Source: a bacterium (GTDB taxonomy: Bacteria; Vulcanimicrobiota; Xenobia; Xenobiales; JADMJV01). Taken from it: DNA of 64,000 nt. Each line of letters begins with the position of its first letter. The stretch's first letter is position 1. The DNA lies in contig JADMJV010000093.1 of assembly GCA_018780265.1 (NCBI GenBank), forward strand, positions 1-64,000, read 5' to 3'. Below the pieces are notes generated by a model. It did not search any database and had not been told where the DNA came from. It worked only from the letters and a program-made list of their open reading frames with translations. A program made the position numbers and the translations under genes. Shown piece after piece: positions 52,354 to 60,760 of the stretch.

Positions 52354-55300
52354 TGCCACCGTATTTGATATTTCAGCCGAGTCCGCGAATTCCGCCCCAG
52401 CTTCCGTCTGGAACGGTTGAGTTGTCGGGCCCCAGAGTCATCTCTCCACCCACCGCTGGGGGGCTCAAGGATCAAATCGTTGGCACGATGATGCCCAGTT
52501 TGATGAGCCTGACTGCCAGTTTGCTGATGTTTCGTCTGTCCAGGCCCTTGTCCCAAATGTGGTGGATGGGGGCCTCGGCGGGTATTTTTTCACTGGGGTA
52601 TCCCGTCATCAATTTGATATTTCGTCACAACGCGAACCTCAAGAAGTATCGCGACGACCATACCTTGCGCAACGCCCAATATCGCACTCGAGTGCAGGAA
52701 ATTGTGGCTCAGTTGGAGTCGTTCGCTGAGACCCAGCGAAATGCCAGGCTACTGTCGGATCCGGATTTCGCCGGATGTATGGCCCGGCTGGAGCGAATGG
52801 ATGCGAGACTTTGGGAGCGCACTCCGGCAGACCCCGATTTCTTAATGGTGAGGATTGGCCTGGGCGAGGAGCCCCTCTGCGTGGATCTCAAGACCCCCGC
52901 TGTGGACGCTCGTCACGCTGCCGAAAGTCGTGATGATTCGGCCACTCTACTAAGTGACGCTTTGCGCGCCGTGGAAGTTTTTCGGCGCATCAATCGGACG
53001 CCAGTGCGCGTGCCCTTGATTCGTCAGGGCGGTCTGGCCATTGTAGGCCCCAATCGGCGTGAACTGCTGGCGAATTTGCACTCGCTGCAGCTTCAATTGG
53101 CGACCCACCATTCCCCTGCTGAAGTCAAATTGGTGAGTTTTTACGGGAATCACGAAGAAGGTGACTGGGTGCGCTGGCTGCCTCACACCTGGAACGATGA
53201 CCGCAGTCGACGATATTTGGCCTCCGACCCGGCCTCCGTGAAGGAGTTGGGTGACTGGCTGGCCAGCGAAATTCATGTGCGGGCTGGCAAAGTTGGATTG
53301 CCTCGCTACATTGTCAGCGTCTATGAGAGTCGCTTGTTAGAGGGTCACGAAGTTTGGCCCAAGTTAATGCAGAGCGGACCCAGTTGTGGTATCTACCCCC
53401 TGTTGGTCAGTTTTTCGGCCGAAGAATTGCCCCGCGAGATTCGCAGTATCGTAACGCTGGGAAAGAATATGGGCGAGTTGGTGCTGCTTCAGGAGAAAGA
53501 CACTTTTCGCACTCCGGTGGTGGCTGACCAGGTGCTGCCCGACCGAGCGGAGGCTTTCAGTCGCGCCATGGCACCACTGCGAATTGGGGCTGGACAGAAG
53601 CAAGAGGTACCTGTTCAGGCCTCCTTGCTAGACACTCTGGCGGTGCGAGATTTGCAGGACCTTCACGTGGCCGAGCGCTGGAAGACCTCCCCCGTCAACT
53701 CCATCGGAGTTAGCCTGGGTCTTAGCTATGGGAGTCGAGCTTTCTACTTCGATCTTCTCGAGGTAGGGCCTCACGGTCTGGTGGCCGGTATGCCGCGCTC
53801 TGGCAAAACGGAATTCCTGGTAACCTACCTGATTACTTTGGCCTCTCGACTGCACCCGGCTGAATTGTCTTTCATTTGTATTGACTACAAAGGTGGCGAA
53901 ATTTTTCGACACCTCTACCAGTTGCCCCACCTGATTGCCACTCTGACCAACCTGGAAAGTGACGAAACCGCCGGTTACCTGACTCGTCGATGCCTCCTGG
54001 GTCTTCAGGCAGAGCTGCGCAGACGCCAGCGTCTTTTTCAGTCCGTCTCGAACGAGGATGAGAAGGTAAAGACCATCGCCGAATATCACTCGCTGCTTCG
54101 CCGGGGTAAGGCCAGCCAACCCCTGCCCCGATTGCTCATAGTGTGCGACGAGTATCGCGAGTTGATGACGCGGGACCCGGCCTTTGTGGATGGATTGGTG
54201 AGCGTGGCTGTAGTGGGCGCTTCACTGGGATTACATCTTCTTCTGGCGACTCAGAATCCAGAAGGAATCGTGACCTCCCAAATTGAGGCAACCGTGGGCT
54301 TTCGGATCTGCTTTCGTCTGGATCAGGAGTTTTCTCGCCCCTTTATTGGGAGTCCCGAACCGGGCCAAATTCCCACAGCGCTCAAAGGCCGCGGATTCTT
54401 CCGGGTGGGTGGAAGACCTCAATTGGAAGAGTTTCAGTCGGCCTACAGCGGCAGTCATCTCCTGAGCCAGGGGGACGCCGGTGATTTTCCGCCCATCGCC
54501 GAGGTCGCCATCGACGGCCGTCGCTCGCTGCTTGAGCCGGAACGCCTCCCGCAACTGGGTCAACCTCAGGTGGAGACCCTGGCCCAACTGATCATGGTGG
54601 CGACCAAAGAAGTCGGGGCGGAGCGCTTGCCTGGGCCCTGGCTGGCACCCCTGCGGACGACCCTGGACCTACCCGGCATTCGTCCCGCGCGTGGCTGGGA
54701 TGGCAGTGCCTGGAAGGCTCACGGCGTGTGGCTTGCCCCTTGCTTGGGGCAGATCGACGAGCCGGCTTCACAAAGTCAGCCGCCCTATCTGTTGAATTTT
54801 CCTCAGGATGGCAATACCGGCGTTTATGGGAAGCCCGGTTCCGGATTGACCACCTGCCTGCGTACCCTGGCCCTATCCCTTTGCATGGACCACAGTCCGC
54901 TGGATGTGCACCTCTACATCGCCGACCTGGGCGGCGGCTCGCTGGGCGTGTTAAAAACTCTGCCTCATGTGGGCGATGTCATCTACGCTGACCAGGGCGA
55001 TAAGTTGTCACGTCTACTCCGGTTTCTACTGGGAGTGCTGCAGCGCCGGAAAGTGACTTTTAGTCGGGCCGGCTGCACCACTCTAGAATCCTATCGAGAA
55101 GTCACGGGCGAGTCCACGCCGGCGATTTTCTTGCTGCTGGATAACTATGCCGCACTCACGAACGACTTCTCGGACTGTGAGGAGCCGCTCAACCGATTTG
55201 CTCAGGAGGGGAAGAGTCTTGGACTCTACTTCGTCTTTACCGTCAACAGCCCCAGTCTGGTGAAGTACAAATTGTCGGTGAATCTGGGCAATGCGATCGC

Positions 55301-56372
55301 ACTACCTCTTTCCGACGCCCACGACCAGGTGATGGTGGTAGGCCGAGCCGAGGGACTATTGCCCATGAAGATCCCAGGTCGAGCCTTGATCAAAAGCACT
55401 CCGCCCTTGGAGATGCAGATTGCCCTGCCCACCACGGGTAATACCGACTCGGAGCGAGGACAAAATCTGACCTTGCTGATGGAGAAGATGCGCCAATGTT
55501 GGGCCGGGCCGTTGCCGCCAGCGGTGCCCATGTTGCCGGATGTGGTGACCTTGGAAACCCTGTTCAATATCGATGACCTGACCTGGGATATCAGCCCGAC
55601 TCCGATGTTGACGTCGGTCCCCGTAGGCCTGACGGCTTTAGACGTGCTGCCTTTTGCCATGGACTTGCATGACGGTCCACACTTTCTAGTCAGCGGGGGC
55701 TACGCTTCCGGCAAGTCCACTTTTTTGAGAAGCTGGTTGCTGTCCCTGGCCGCCCATGTGCCCCCGCAGAAGTTGCGTGTGGTGCTGGTGGATTTTGGTC
55801 ATGGACCCCTACAGACCTTGGAAGGTCTACCGCACGTAAGCCACTTTGTCAGTGACGATATGAAATTGGGGGACGTGCTTTCGGAACTGCAGGAGGAACA
55901 GAATCGCTGGAAACACTGGAAGGCCACCGAGGAAAAGTGCCGCGCGGGTGAATCTTGCCCTACTCAATGGCTGATTGTCCTGGATGACCTGGAGAGCTTT
56001 CTGCAGCAGGCGGGCATTCTGGCCAAGGGCAAGTTGCAGGAGTTGCTGAAGAAAGGGCGCTCAGGCGGGCTGTTTATGGTGACGGCCGGAAACACCGGAG
56101 ACTTTTCCTCCAACAGCTTCGACCCTCTGGTCAAAACCCTGACCGGGAACAAGACGGGTGTTTTGCTGGGAACTCGAGAAGATCAGGGCCTCTTTGGCAG
56201 CCTGCGCCTGTTGGGCGACCAGGCCCCGTTGCGGGCCGGGGACGGATACTTTATGAAGCGCGGCCAGTTGGAGGGTCGATTCCGCGGGGCCACTCCAGAC
56301 AAGGGAGTTTTCAGTCTGTTTGATTGGATTGAGCAGATCACCTGGAAGACAGCCTCCGAGGTGAGGAGTTGA
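52353..56372 (+). CDS. EssC/EccC-type FtsK/SpoIIIE ATPase, type VII-like secretion motor
   Basis: A 1339-residue protein with GTG start. Two membrane helices near 45-90 (LMSLTASLLMFRL and MGASAGIFSLGYPVINLIF) precede three ATPase domains. ATPase 1 has Walker A GMPRSGKTEF (about 478-487) and Walker B LLIVCDEYRELM. ATPase 2 has a degenerate Walker A (GKPGSGLTT near 825, Leu for Lys) and FLLLDNYAAL. ATPase 3 has GGYASGKST (near 1114) and WLIVLDDLESF. No N-terminal FHA pair is seen, so the layout is nearer EccC. It is the inner-membrane motor that recognises WXG100 substrates. Its stop overlaps the next start by 4 nt. By family knowledge, the first ATPase is essential, and the third often binds substrate. 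Confidence 0.92.
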   Translation: MPPYLIFQPSPRIPPQLPSGTVELSGPRVISPPTAGGLKDQIVGTMMPSLMSLTASLLMFRLSRPLSQMWWMGASAGIFSLGYPVINLIFRHNANLKKYRDDHTLRNAQYRTRVQEIVAQLESFAETQRNARLLSDPDFAGCMARLERMDARLWERTPADPDFLMVRIGLGEEPLCVDLKTPAVDARHAAESRDDSATLLSDALRAVEVFRRINRTPVRVPLIRQGGLAIVGPNRRELLANLHSLQLQLATHHSPAEVKLVSFYGNHEEGDWVRWLPHTWNDDRSRRYLASDPASVKELGDWLASEIHVRAGKVGLPRYIVSVYESRLLEGHEVWPKLMQSGPSCGIYPLLVSFSAEELPREIRSIVTLGKNMGELVLLQEKDTFRTPVVADQVLPDRAEAFSRAMAPLRIGAGQKQEVPVQASLLDTLAVRDLQDLHVAERWKTSPVNSIGVSLGLSYGSRAFYFDLLEVGPHGLVAGMPRSGKTEFLVTYLITLASRLHPAELSFICIDYKGGEIFRHLYQLPHLIATLTNLESDETAGYLTRRCLLGLQAELRRRQRLFQSVSNEDEKVKTIAEYHSLLRRGKASQPLPRLLIVCDEYRELMTRDPAFVDGLVSVAVVGASLGLHLLLATQNPEGIVTSQIEATVGFRICFRLDQEFSRPFIGSPEPGQIPTALKGRGFFRVGGRPQLEEFQSAYSGSHLLSQGDAGDFPPIAEVAIDGRRSLLEPERLPQLGQPQVETLAQLIMVATKEVGAERLPGPWLAPLRTTLDLPGIRPARGWDGSAWKAHGVWLAPCLGQIDEPASQSQPPYLLNFPQDGNTGVYGKPGSGLTTCLRTLALSLCMDHSPLDVHLYIADLGGGSLGVLKTLPHVGDVIYADQGDKLSRLLRFLLGVLQRRKVTFSRAGCTTLESYREVTGESTPAIFLLLDNYAALTNDFSDCEEPLNRFAQEGKSLGLYFVFTVNSPSLVKYKLSVNLGNAIALPLSDAHDQVMVVGRAEGLLPMKIPGRALIKSTPPLEMQIALPTTGNTDSERGQNLTLLMEKMRQCWAGPLPPAVPMLPDVVTLETLFNIDDLTWDISPTPMLTSVPVGLTALDVLPFAMDLHDGPHFLVSGGYASGKSTFLRSWLLSLAAHVPPQKLRVVLVDFGHGPLQTLEGLPHVSHFVSDDMKLGDVLSELQEEQNRWKHWKATEEKCRAGESCPTQWLIVLDDLESFLQQAGILAKGKLQELLKKGRSGGLFMVTAGNTGDFSSNSFDPLVKTLTGNKTGVLLGTREDQGLFGSLRLLGDQAPLRAGDGYFMKRGQLEGRFRGATPDKGVFSLFDWIEQITWKTASEVRS

Positions 56373-57169
56373 ACCAGGCACCCGCCGCTTACTCTCTACG
56401 CTGCAACAGTCAGGAAGTTGCCCTGCTTGGACGTCGAATGGGAGCTCGCACCTTGCTGGGTCTGCCTGATGCCGAACTTGACCAGGCCTGGTTGAGCCTG
56501 GCTCAGCTCGACGAGTTGGAAGCCAAATTGGAACGTCGTTCCTGTTTGGTAAACCACGCGGGCCGACTCCGCGTATCGCCCAACCTGGTTCCCCTATTGG
56601 GGCCCATGATGAACCCCACGGCCTGTCTGGGCCAGGGCTATCTGGATTGCGACAGCGCTCGTCACCTGGTGTACTACTGGCAGCCGCCCCATCTCGTTTC
56701 GATGCAGCGCCTGAATCACGAGGATTGGCGCATTGAACGCCTCTCCCAGATGACCGACTCCTGGCAGTCACTGGCGGCCTTCTGGAGGACTCCGGGGGCT
56801 GGCGAGTGCCAGCATCAACGCGTGCTTTTGCCGCAGCAGGTTTTCGATCTGGCCAAGTCCTGTCTGGACAATCACCAGAGCGAAGAGTTTGTCAAACAGT
56901 TGGGTGTCTGGCGAACGCCGCCGGAGGTGGCCGAGGCCCTGGCCGACACCCTGTTGGACCCCCTGGCTCAAGCCAGTTTGTGCGCCTTTGAGAGAGTTAG
57001 TGATGGCTGGGCCCTGGAAGGCTATTCCTTTCTGCGTGGGAGCCAGGGTTGGTGGCGGACTCGCGCTTGTCAGCGCAGCAAGGAGCCCTGGATTGAAATT
57101 TCCGAAGTGGGTGCTGAAGACGCAGGAGAGCGTGCCAGCAGCCTGCTCAAGAGGATGCTACGGTTATGA
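56369..57169 (+). CDS. hypothetical protein in the type VII-like operon
   Basis: A 266-residue soluble protein; the TTG start at 56369 overlaps the ATPase stop (TTGA). No family is recognised. It has a helical N-terminus (LSLAQLDELEAKLERRSCLV), mixed alpha/beta middle and a repeated W-rich beta end (GWALEGYSFLRGSQGWWRTR). Size and position would suit an EspG-like substrate chaperone, but no motif supports that. The following gene overlaps it by 4 nt, so it is translated as part of the operon. Confidence 0.6.
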   Translation: MNQAPAAYSLRCNSQEVALLGRRMGARTLLGLPDAELDQAWLSLAQLDELEAKLERRSCLVNHAGRLRVSPNLVPLLGPMMNPTACLGQGYLDCDSARHLVYYWQPPHLVSMQRLNHEDWRIERLSQMTDSWQSLAAFWRTPGAGECQHQRVLLPQQVFDLAKSCLDNHQSEEFVKQLGVWRTPPEVAEALADTLLDPLAQASLCAFERVSDGWALEGYSFLRGSQGWWRTRACQRSKEPWIEISEVGAEDAGERASSLLKRMLRL

Positions 57170-57606
57170 TCCGTGTGCCCACTCAGGAGTTGAGTCAGTT
57201 GCGAAAACGAATGCAGGAGTGGGAATCCTGGCTGGGCTCACTTTTGCGGCTGGCCTCGGCTCAGGCCAGCCTGGGCCTGGCTCCGGCGATGCAGGACGAG
57301 TGCGACATTCTTCACAACCGAATTAAGCAGGCTCAGGAAATGACGGACGAGATGCTGGGACGGCTGAGCCAGACCGACGAATTGATGGAAGAAAGTGACG
57401 TCGCGGTGGGAAGGGCGTTGAATCAGTTGTTCTCGGAATTTTCCGTGTCTTTTGACACCTCCTGTTTGGAATCACTGCATCTGGCCGGAGTCGAGAATGA
57501 CGTGAGTCGGTTGACCTTGGGAGGGGCGGTCTCGCGTCACGTGCTTCCGGGAGTTACGTCCCTGCAATGGCAGGCCCGTGAGGAGGACGTCGCCGATGGC
57601 ATATGA
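57166..57606 (+). CDS. small coiled-coil protein in the type VII-like operon
   Basis: A 146-residue helical protein starting with ATG overlapping the previous stop (ATGA). Heptad-like stretches LRKRMQEWESWLGSLL and RIKQAQEMTDEMLGRLSQTDELM form a hairpin; the last 40 residues are beta-like. It is about the length of a WXG100-superfamily or chaperone protein but has no W-x-G. Its 3' end overlaps the vWA gene by 11 nt. Confidence 0.55.
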   Translation: MIRVPTQELSQLRKRMQEWESWLGSLLRLASAQASLGLAPAMQDECDILHNRIKQAQEMTDEMLGRLSQTDELMEESDVAVGRALNQLFSEFSVSFDTSCLESLHLAGVENDVSRLTLGGAVSRHVLPGVTSLQWQAREEDVADGI

Positions 57607-58339
57607 GCGTCAGGCCACCGTGCAAAACCCGGCCCTGATTGTCTATTTGATAGATGTCAGCGCCTCCATGGCCAGCCCTTTGGGCGACCGCTCGCGAATT
57701 GAGGTGGTCAGCGAGGCTTTGCAGTCCACGATCAGTCAGATGCTGGCCCGATCCACCCGAGGTAGTTCTATTTTCCCGCGCTATCGAATTGCCATGTTTG
57801 CCTACAGTGATGCGGTCTATGACATCCTGGACGGGGTTCGATCCATCGAAGAATTGAAAGACGGTTTTCCCGAACTCACCACTCTGCGCACTACCCAGAC
57901 CAGTAAGGCCTTTGTGGCCGCCGAGCGCCTGTTGAGGCAGGAGTGGGCCAAACTTCGCCAGGGCCCGGCCCCCTTGATCTGTCATTTGACCGATGGTGAG
58001 TATACCGGGGATGACCCCGAACCCGTAGCGCGAAACCTGCAGGCAATGTTGCTCCCAGATGGTGCGGCCTTGGTGGAAAATATCTACATTTCGGACGACA
58101 TTTTGCCTGAGGCCATTGAGGATCCCTATAAGTGGTCGGGCATTTTTCCTTCCACCCGATTGGCCTCGGACTACGCTCGCAAGCTGCGAGATATGTCCAG
58201 CCCGCTTCCCGAGAGCTATCGATCCATGTTGACCAACTCGGGTTATGGCTTGGAACCGGGGTGCTTGATGCTTTTGCCTGGAACCAATCGTGAGTTGGTG
58301 GCTCTGGGTTATCAAATGTCGGCCTCTACAAGACTGTAA
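57596..58339 (+). CDS. von Willebrand factor A domain protein
   Basis: A 247-residue single-domain vWA protein. ATG 57596 follows GAGGAGG by about 9 nt. The MIDAS metal site is complete: DVSASM (DxSxS), a Thr in LRTTQTSKAF, and LTDGEYTGDD. No signal peptide or membrane segment, so cytosolic. vWA proteins of this kind often assist assembly of ATPase complexes or bind substrates through metal-linked contacts. In this operon it lies between the ATPase and the candidate effector. It may load or gate the secretion motor (inference). Confidence 0.8.
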   Translation: MAYERQATVQNPALIVYLIDVSASMASPLGDRSRIEVVSEALQSTISQMLARSTRGSSIFPRYRIAMFAYSDAVYDILDGVRSIEELKDGFPELTTLRTTQTSKAFVAAERLLRQEWAKLRQGPAPLICHLTDGEYTGDDPEPVARNLQAMLLPDGAALVENIYISDDILPEAIEDPYKWSGIFPSTRLASDYARKLRDMSSPLPESYRSMLTNSGYGLEPGCLMLLPGTNRELVALGYQMSASTRL

Positions 58340-58352
58340 AGGAGAAACAAGT

Positions 58353-59564
58353 ATGTCTCAATTGCGTTGCTCGCCTCAGCATCTACAGCAAGTAGGTCAG
58401 CTATTCAAGAACGCCTGCCAGCAGACTCAAGAGGTCTTTCGCCAACTGGCCAGTATGAGCCAGTCCTTACAGGGTGAGTGGCAGGGCCCCGCCAGCCAGC
58501 GCTTCCAGCAGGACTTTCAACAGCTCCAATCCCAATTGTATCGTTCGGCCAACATCCTGGAACAGATGGCCGGCTCCTTGCACCAGGCGGCCAGCCGTAT
58601 GGCCGAGGCCGAGCATCGTGCTTCGGGTGGGTCGGGCCTGCTTCATAGTGGGATGGATGGCGGCGCCAGCATGGGGGGCGGTTTTGGAACCGAGTCCTCG
58701 GGAGCACCTCAGATGGGTGGGCCTCCTTCTGAGGCGACCACCTACACCCCTGTGCAGGACACGGCTGTGCCCGAGAGCCCACCCCCTTCGCAGCAGGAGG
58801 CTGCGGTGCCTGAAAATACTCCCTTACTGCACCAGGAGACGGCCCAAGTGGGCGCTCCCGTGGACCACGAGAGTGTTCAGGCAGCCCCCCTTTCGGCTTC
58901 GGCTCACGGGCCCTTGCTGGAGATCACCTCTTCCGACTCCACGGATGCGTCGGCTCAAGTTTTTGATGGGACGGGCAGTCCGGCCAGTGAGACGACCCTG
59001 GTTGTCTCTGGCGAACTGGTGGAAATGGGTGGCAAGGACGACAAGTTGTCGGCCTATTTCGACGCCGGCTCTCACGCGGACAATCAATCCGCTCCACCTG
59101 CTCAGGCTTTTGGCGGCAGTAGTAGCCCTCTGCTGGACCGGATTCATCCGTTTGTTCAGGGGGATGGCGACAATTGCGGAAAGACCAGTGTGGCGATGGC
59201 TATCAATGCGATCACCGGGTCCAAGCTTTCTGACTTCGATCTGCCGGAGGGTTGCTCTCTTCTGACCGAACTCAATCGCCACACTCAGGACACTGGACTG
59301 CAATGGAACGACGTCAATCTGAACCCGGACAACTGGCAGAAGATCGAGGCGGCGGTCGGCCAGGGATTGCCGGTAGTGGTGGGGTTGAACGGGGAGTTTT
59401 CTCACACCGGGCGAGGTCACGTGGTGACCATTGTTGGAATTGAAGGCGACAAGGTGACTTACGCAGACCCCGCGACGGGAACCTTTCGCGAAACCACTCG
59501 GCAGAGAATGCTGGACGCTGAGCAGTACCCTCAGGGCAGCTTCATCATGTATCCCAGCGCTTAG
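58353..59564 (+). CDS. WXG100-fused C39-like cysteine peptidase, candidate type VII effector
   Basis: A 403-residue protein; AAAGGAGAAA precedes ATG 58353. Residues 1-95 are a WXG100 domain with turn LQGEWQGPASQRF. A long Ser/Pro/Thr/Glu-rich linker (about 95-255) leads to a papain-like C39/BtlCP-type domain with Cys275 (GDNCGKTS), His356 (GRGHVVTIVG) and Asp372 (YADPATG), a full catalytic set. The N-terminal WXG100 unit is the expected export signal for the adjacent EssC-type motor. It could be a secreted toxin acting on other cells or a processing protease. No obvious immunity gene lies next to it: the following gene encodes a TPR-membrane protein that might play that part. Function is inferred. 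Confidence 0.82.
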   Translation: MSQLRCSPQHLQQVGQLFKNACQQTQEVFRQLASMSQSLQGEWQGPASQRFQQDFQQLQSQLYRSANILEQMAGSLHQAASRMAEAEHRASGGSGLLHSGMDGGASMGGGFGTESSGAPQMGGPPSEATTYTPVQDTAVPESPPPSQQEAAVPENTPLLHQETAQVGAPVDHESVQAAPLSASAHGPLLEITSSDSTDASAQVFDGTGSPASETTLVVSGELVEMGGKDDKLSAYFDAGSHADNQSAPPAQAFGGSSSPLLDRIHPFVQGDGDNCGKTSVAMAINAITGSKLSDFDLPEGCSLLTELNRHTQDTGLQWNDVNLNPDNWQKIEAAVGQGLPVVVGLNGEFSHTGRGHVVTIVGIEGDKVTYADPATGTFRETTRQRMLDAEQYPQGSFIMYPSA

Positions 59565-59573
59565 GACGAGACA

Positions 59574-60524
59574 ATGCTAACCCATCGAGAACAAGGTGGC
59601 GCCAAGCTGCTGCTCTTTCGCGGCATCGCTTTCGAACGTCGAGGCGATCTTTACGCCGCGCTTGATTGTTATCGTGAGGCTCTCACGCAAGCAGCGGTGG
59701 GCACGGATGTGCATCAGGAATTGACGCAGATATTGACCTCTCTGCAAGGGCGTCTGGCTCAGCCTGGGGCTCGCGGCCCGCACTATGATAGCGGCGCCAT
59801 GGGGGACCCGGAGCCAGAGTCTCACGAAGTGTTGCGTTGTTACGAACTCTACAAGGGCTCCTATCGAAGAAGTGACTGGAAGTCATCGCAGCAGGCTTTG
59901 GAGCTGTTGCTTCGCTATCGGCCCTTTTTCGTGCAAGATCAAAGACCGGCGTGGAAACTGCTGGAAGAGGTGCGCATACGTGCCAACACCCCCGAGGCGG
60001 CTCGAGGAATGCCCATCTGGGGCTGGGCTTTAATTGTAGCGCTCTTTCTGGTTACGGGCGTGGTGGTGTATCAGAACTTTGGTATTCGAACGAGACTGGG
60101 CACCGTGGGTGGCCCCCAGAGGACCCAGAATAGCCCCCCTGCGCCTGCCTACTACCCTGCCCCCAATCCTGCGCCGGCACCAGCGCCCGCTGTGGCCCCC
60201 GCACCTCAGCCGGCGGTGGGGCAGACTACCGCGCCTGCGCCCGCGCCCGCTAACAACGCGCGTATCGTCTTAAACTTGCCCAAGTCGGTGCCACTGGGCA
60301 AACAGATGAAGTTGATCCAGCAGGTAATCGGTCCCAACAGCAGCCTGCACCTGATGTGGACGGCCGAACGGGGAGCTGTGATAGAATTGCAGGGCGAAAC
60401 CTTCTGGCGACCGCCGCCAGACGCCAAAGTGGGTGACCATATCCGTCTCACGGTTCAGGCCCAAGACTCCAGCGGCGGCCTCTCCGCCCCCATGCAGCAC
60501 GAAGTCACGATTATCGCCAAATGA
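59574..60524 (+). CDS. TPR-membrane protein with Pro-rich linker and Ig-like domain
   Basis: A 316-residue protein 9 nt after the peptidase gene. The N-terminal 130 residues are TPR-like (LLLFRGIAFERRGDLYAALD; ELLLRYRPFFV). A membrane helix near 144-165 (WGWALIVALFLVTGVVVY) is followed by a Pro/Ala-rich linker (PNPAPAPAPAVAPAPQPAVG) and a C-terminal Ig/PKD-like beta domain (HLMWTAERGAVIEL ... HIRLTVQAQDSSGG). It spans the inner membrane with TPRs inside and the beta domain outside. It may be an accessory membrane component of the type VII-like system or protection against the peptidase. Last gene of the operon. Confidence 0.65.
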   Translation: MLTHREQGGAKLLLFRGIAFERRGDLYAALDCYREALTQAAVGTDVHQELTQILTSLQGRLAQPGARGPHYDSGAMGDPEPESHEVLRCYELYKGSYRRSDWKSSQQALELLLRYRPFFVQDQRPAWKLLEEVRIRANTPEAARGMPIWGWALIVALFLVTGVVVYQNFGIRTRLGTVGGPQRTQNSPPAPAYYPAPNPAPAPAPAVAPAPQPAVGQTTAPAPAPANNARIVLNLPKSVPLGKQMKLIQQVIGPNSSLHLMWTAERGAVIELQGETFWRPPPDAKVGDHIRLTVQAQDSSGGLSAPMQHEVTIIAK

Positions 60525-60760
60525 GGACTTTTGCTCCTGGTTTTTGGCAGCCGGCAATCCATCTCCATCGGTTGCAGTTCAAGCGAGACTGAGAAACTGA
60601 GCGCCAAAGGCTGCCGCGCAGCAGTTTACTCCAATGCAGTGCCCAACAGGCTCGAATGAAAATACTCAGATGATTACAGAAGTCTGACCAGTTGGTGCTT
60701 CCTTCGGGCCAAAATATGTCATACCCTGCCCGAATCACATCGAACACGGGGAAGGGTATT

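Noticed and set aside
60525..60760. Possible small gene between the TPR-membrane gene and the metalloprotease
   Set aside because: No frame has a ribosome site plus coding character; it most likely holds the promoter of the metalloprotease gene.
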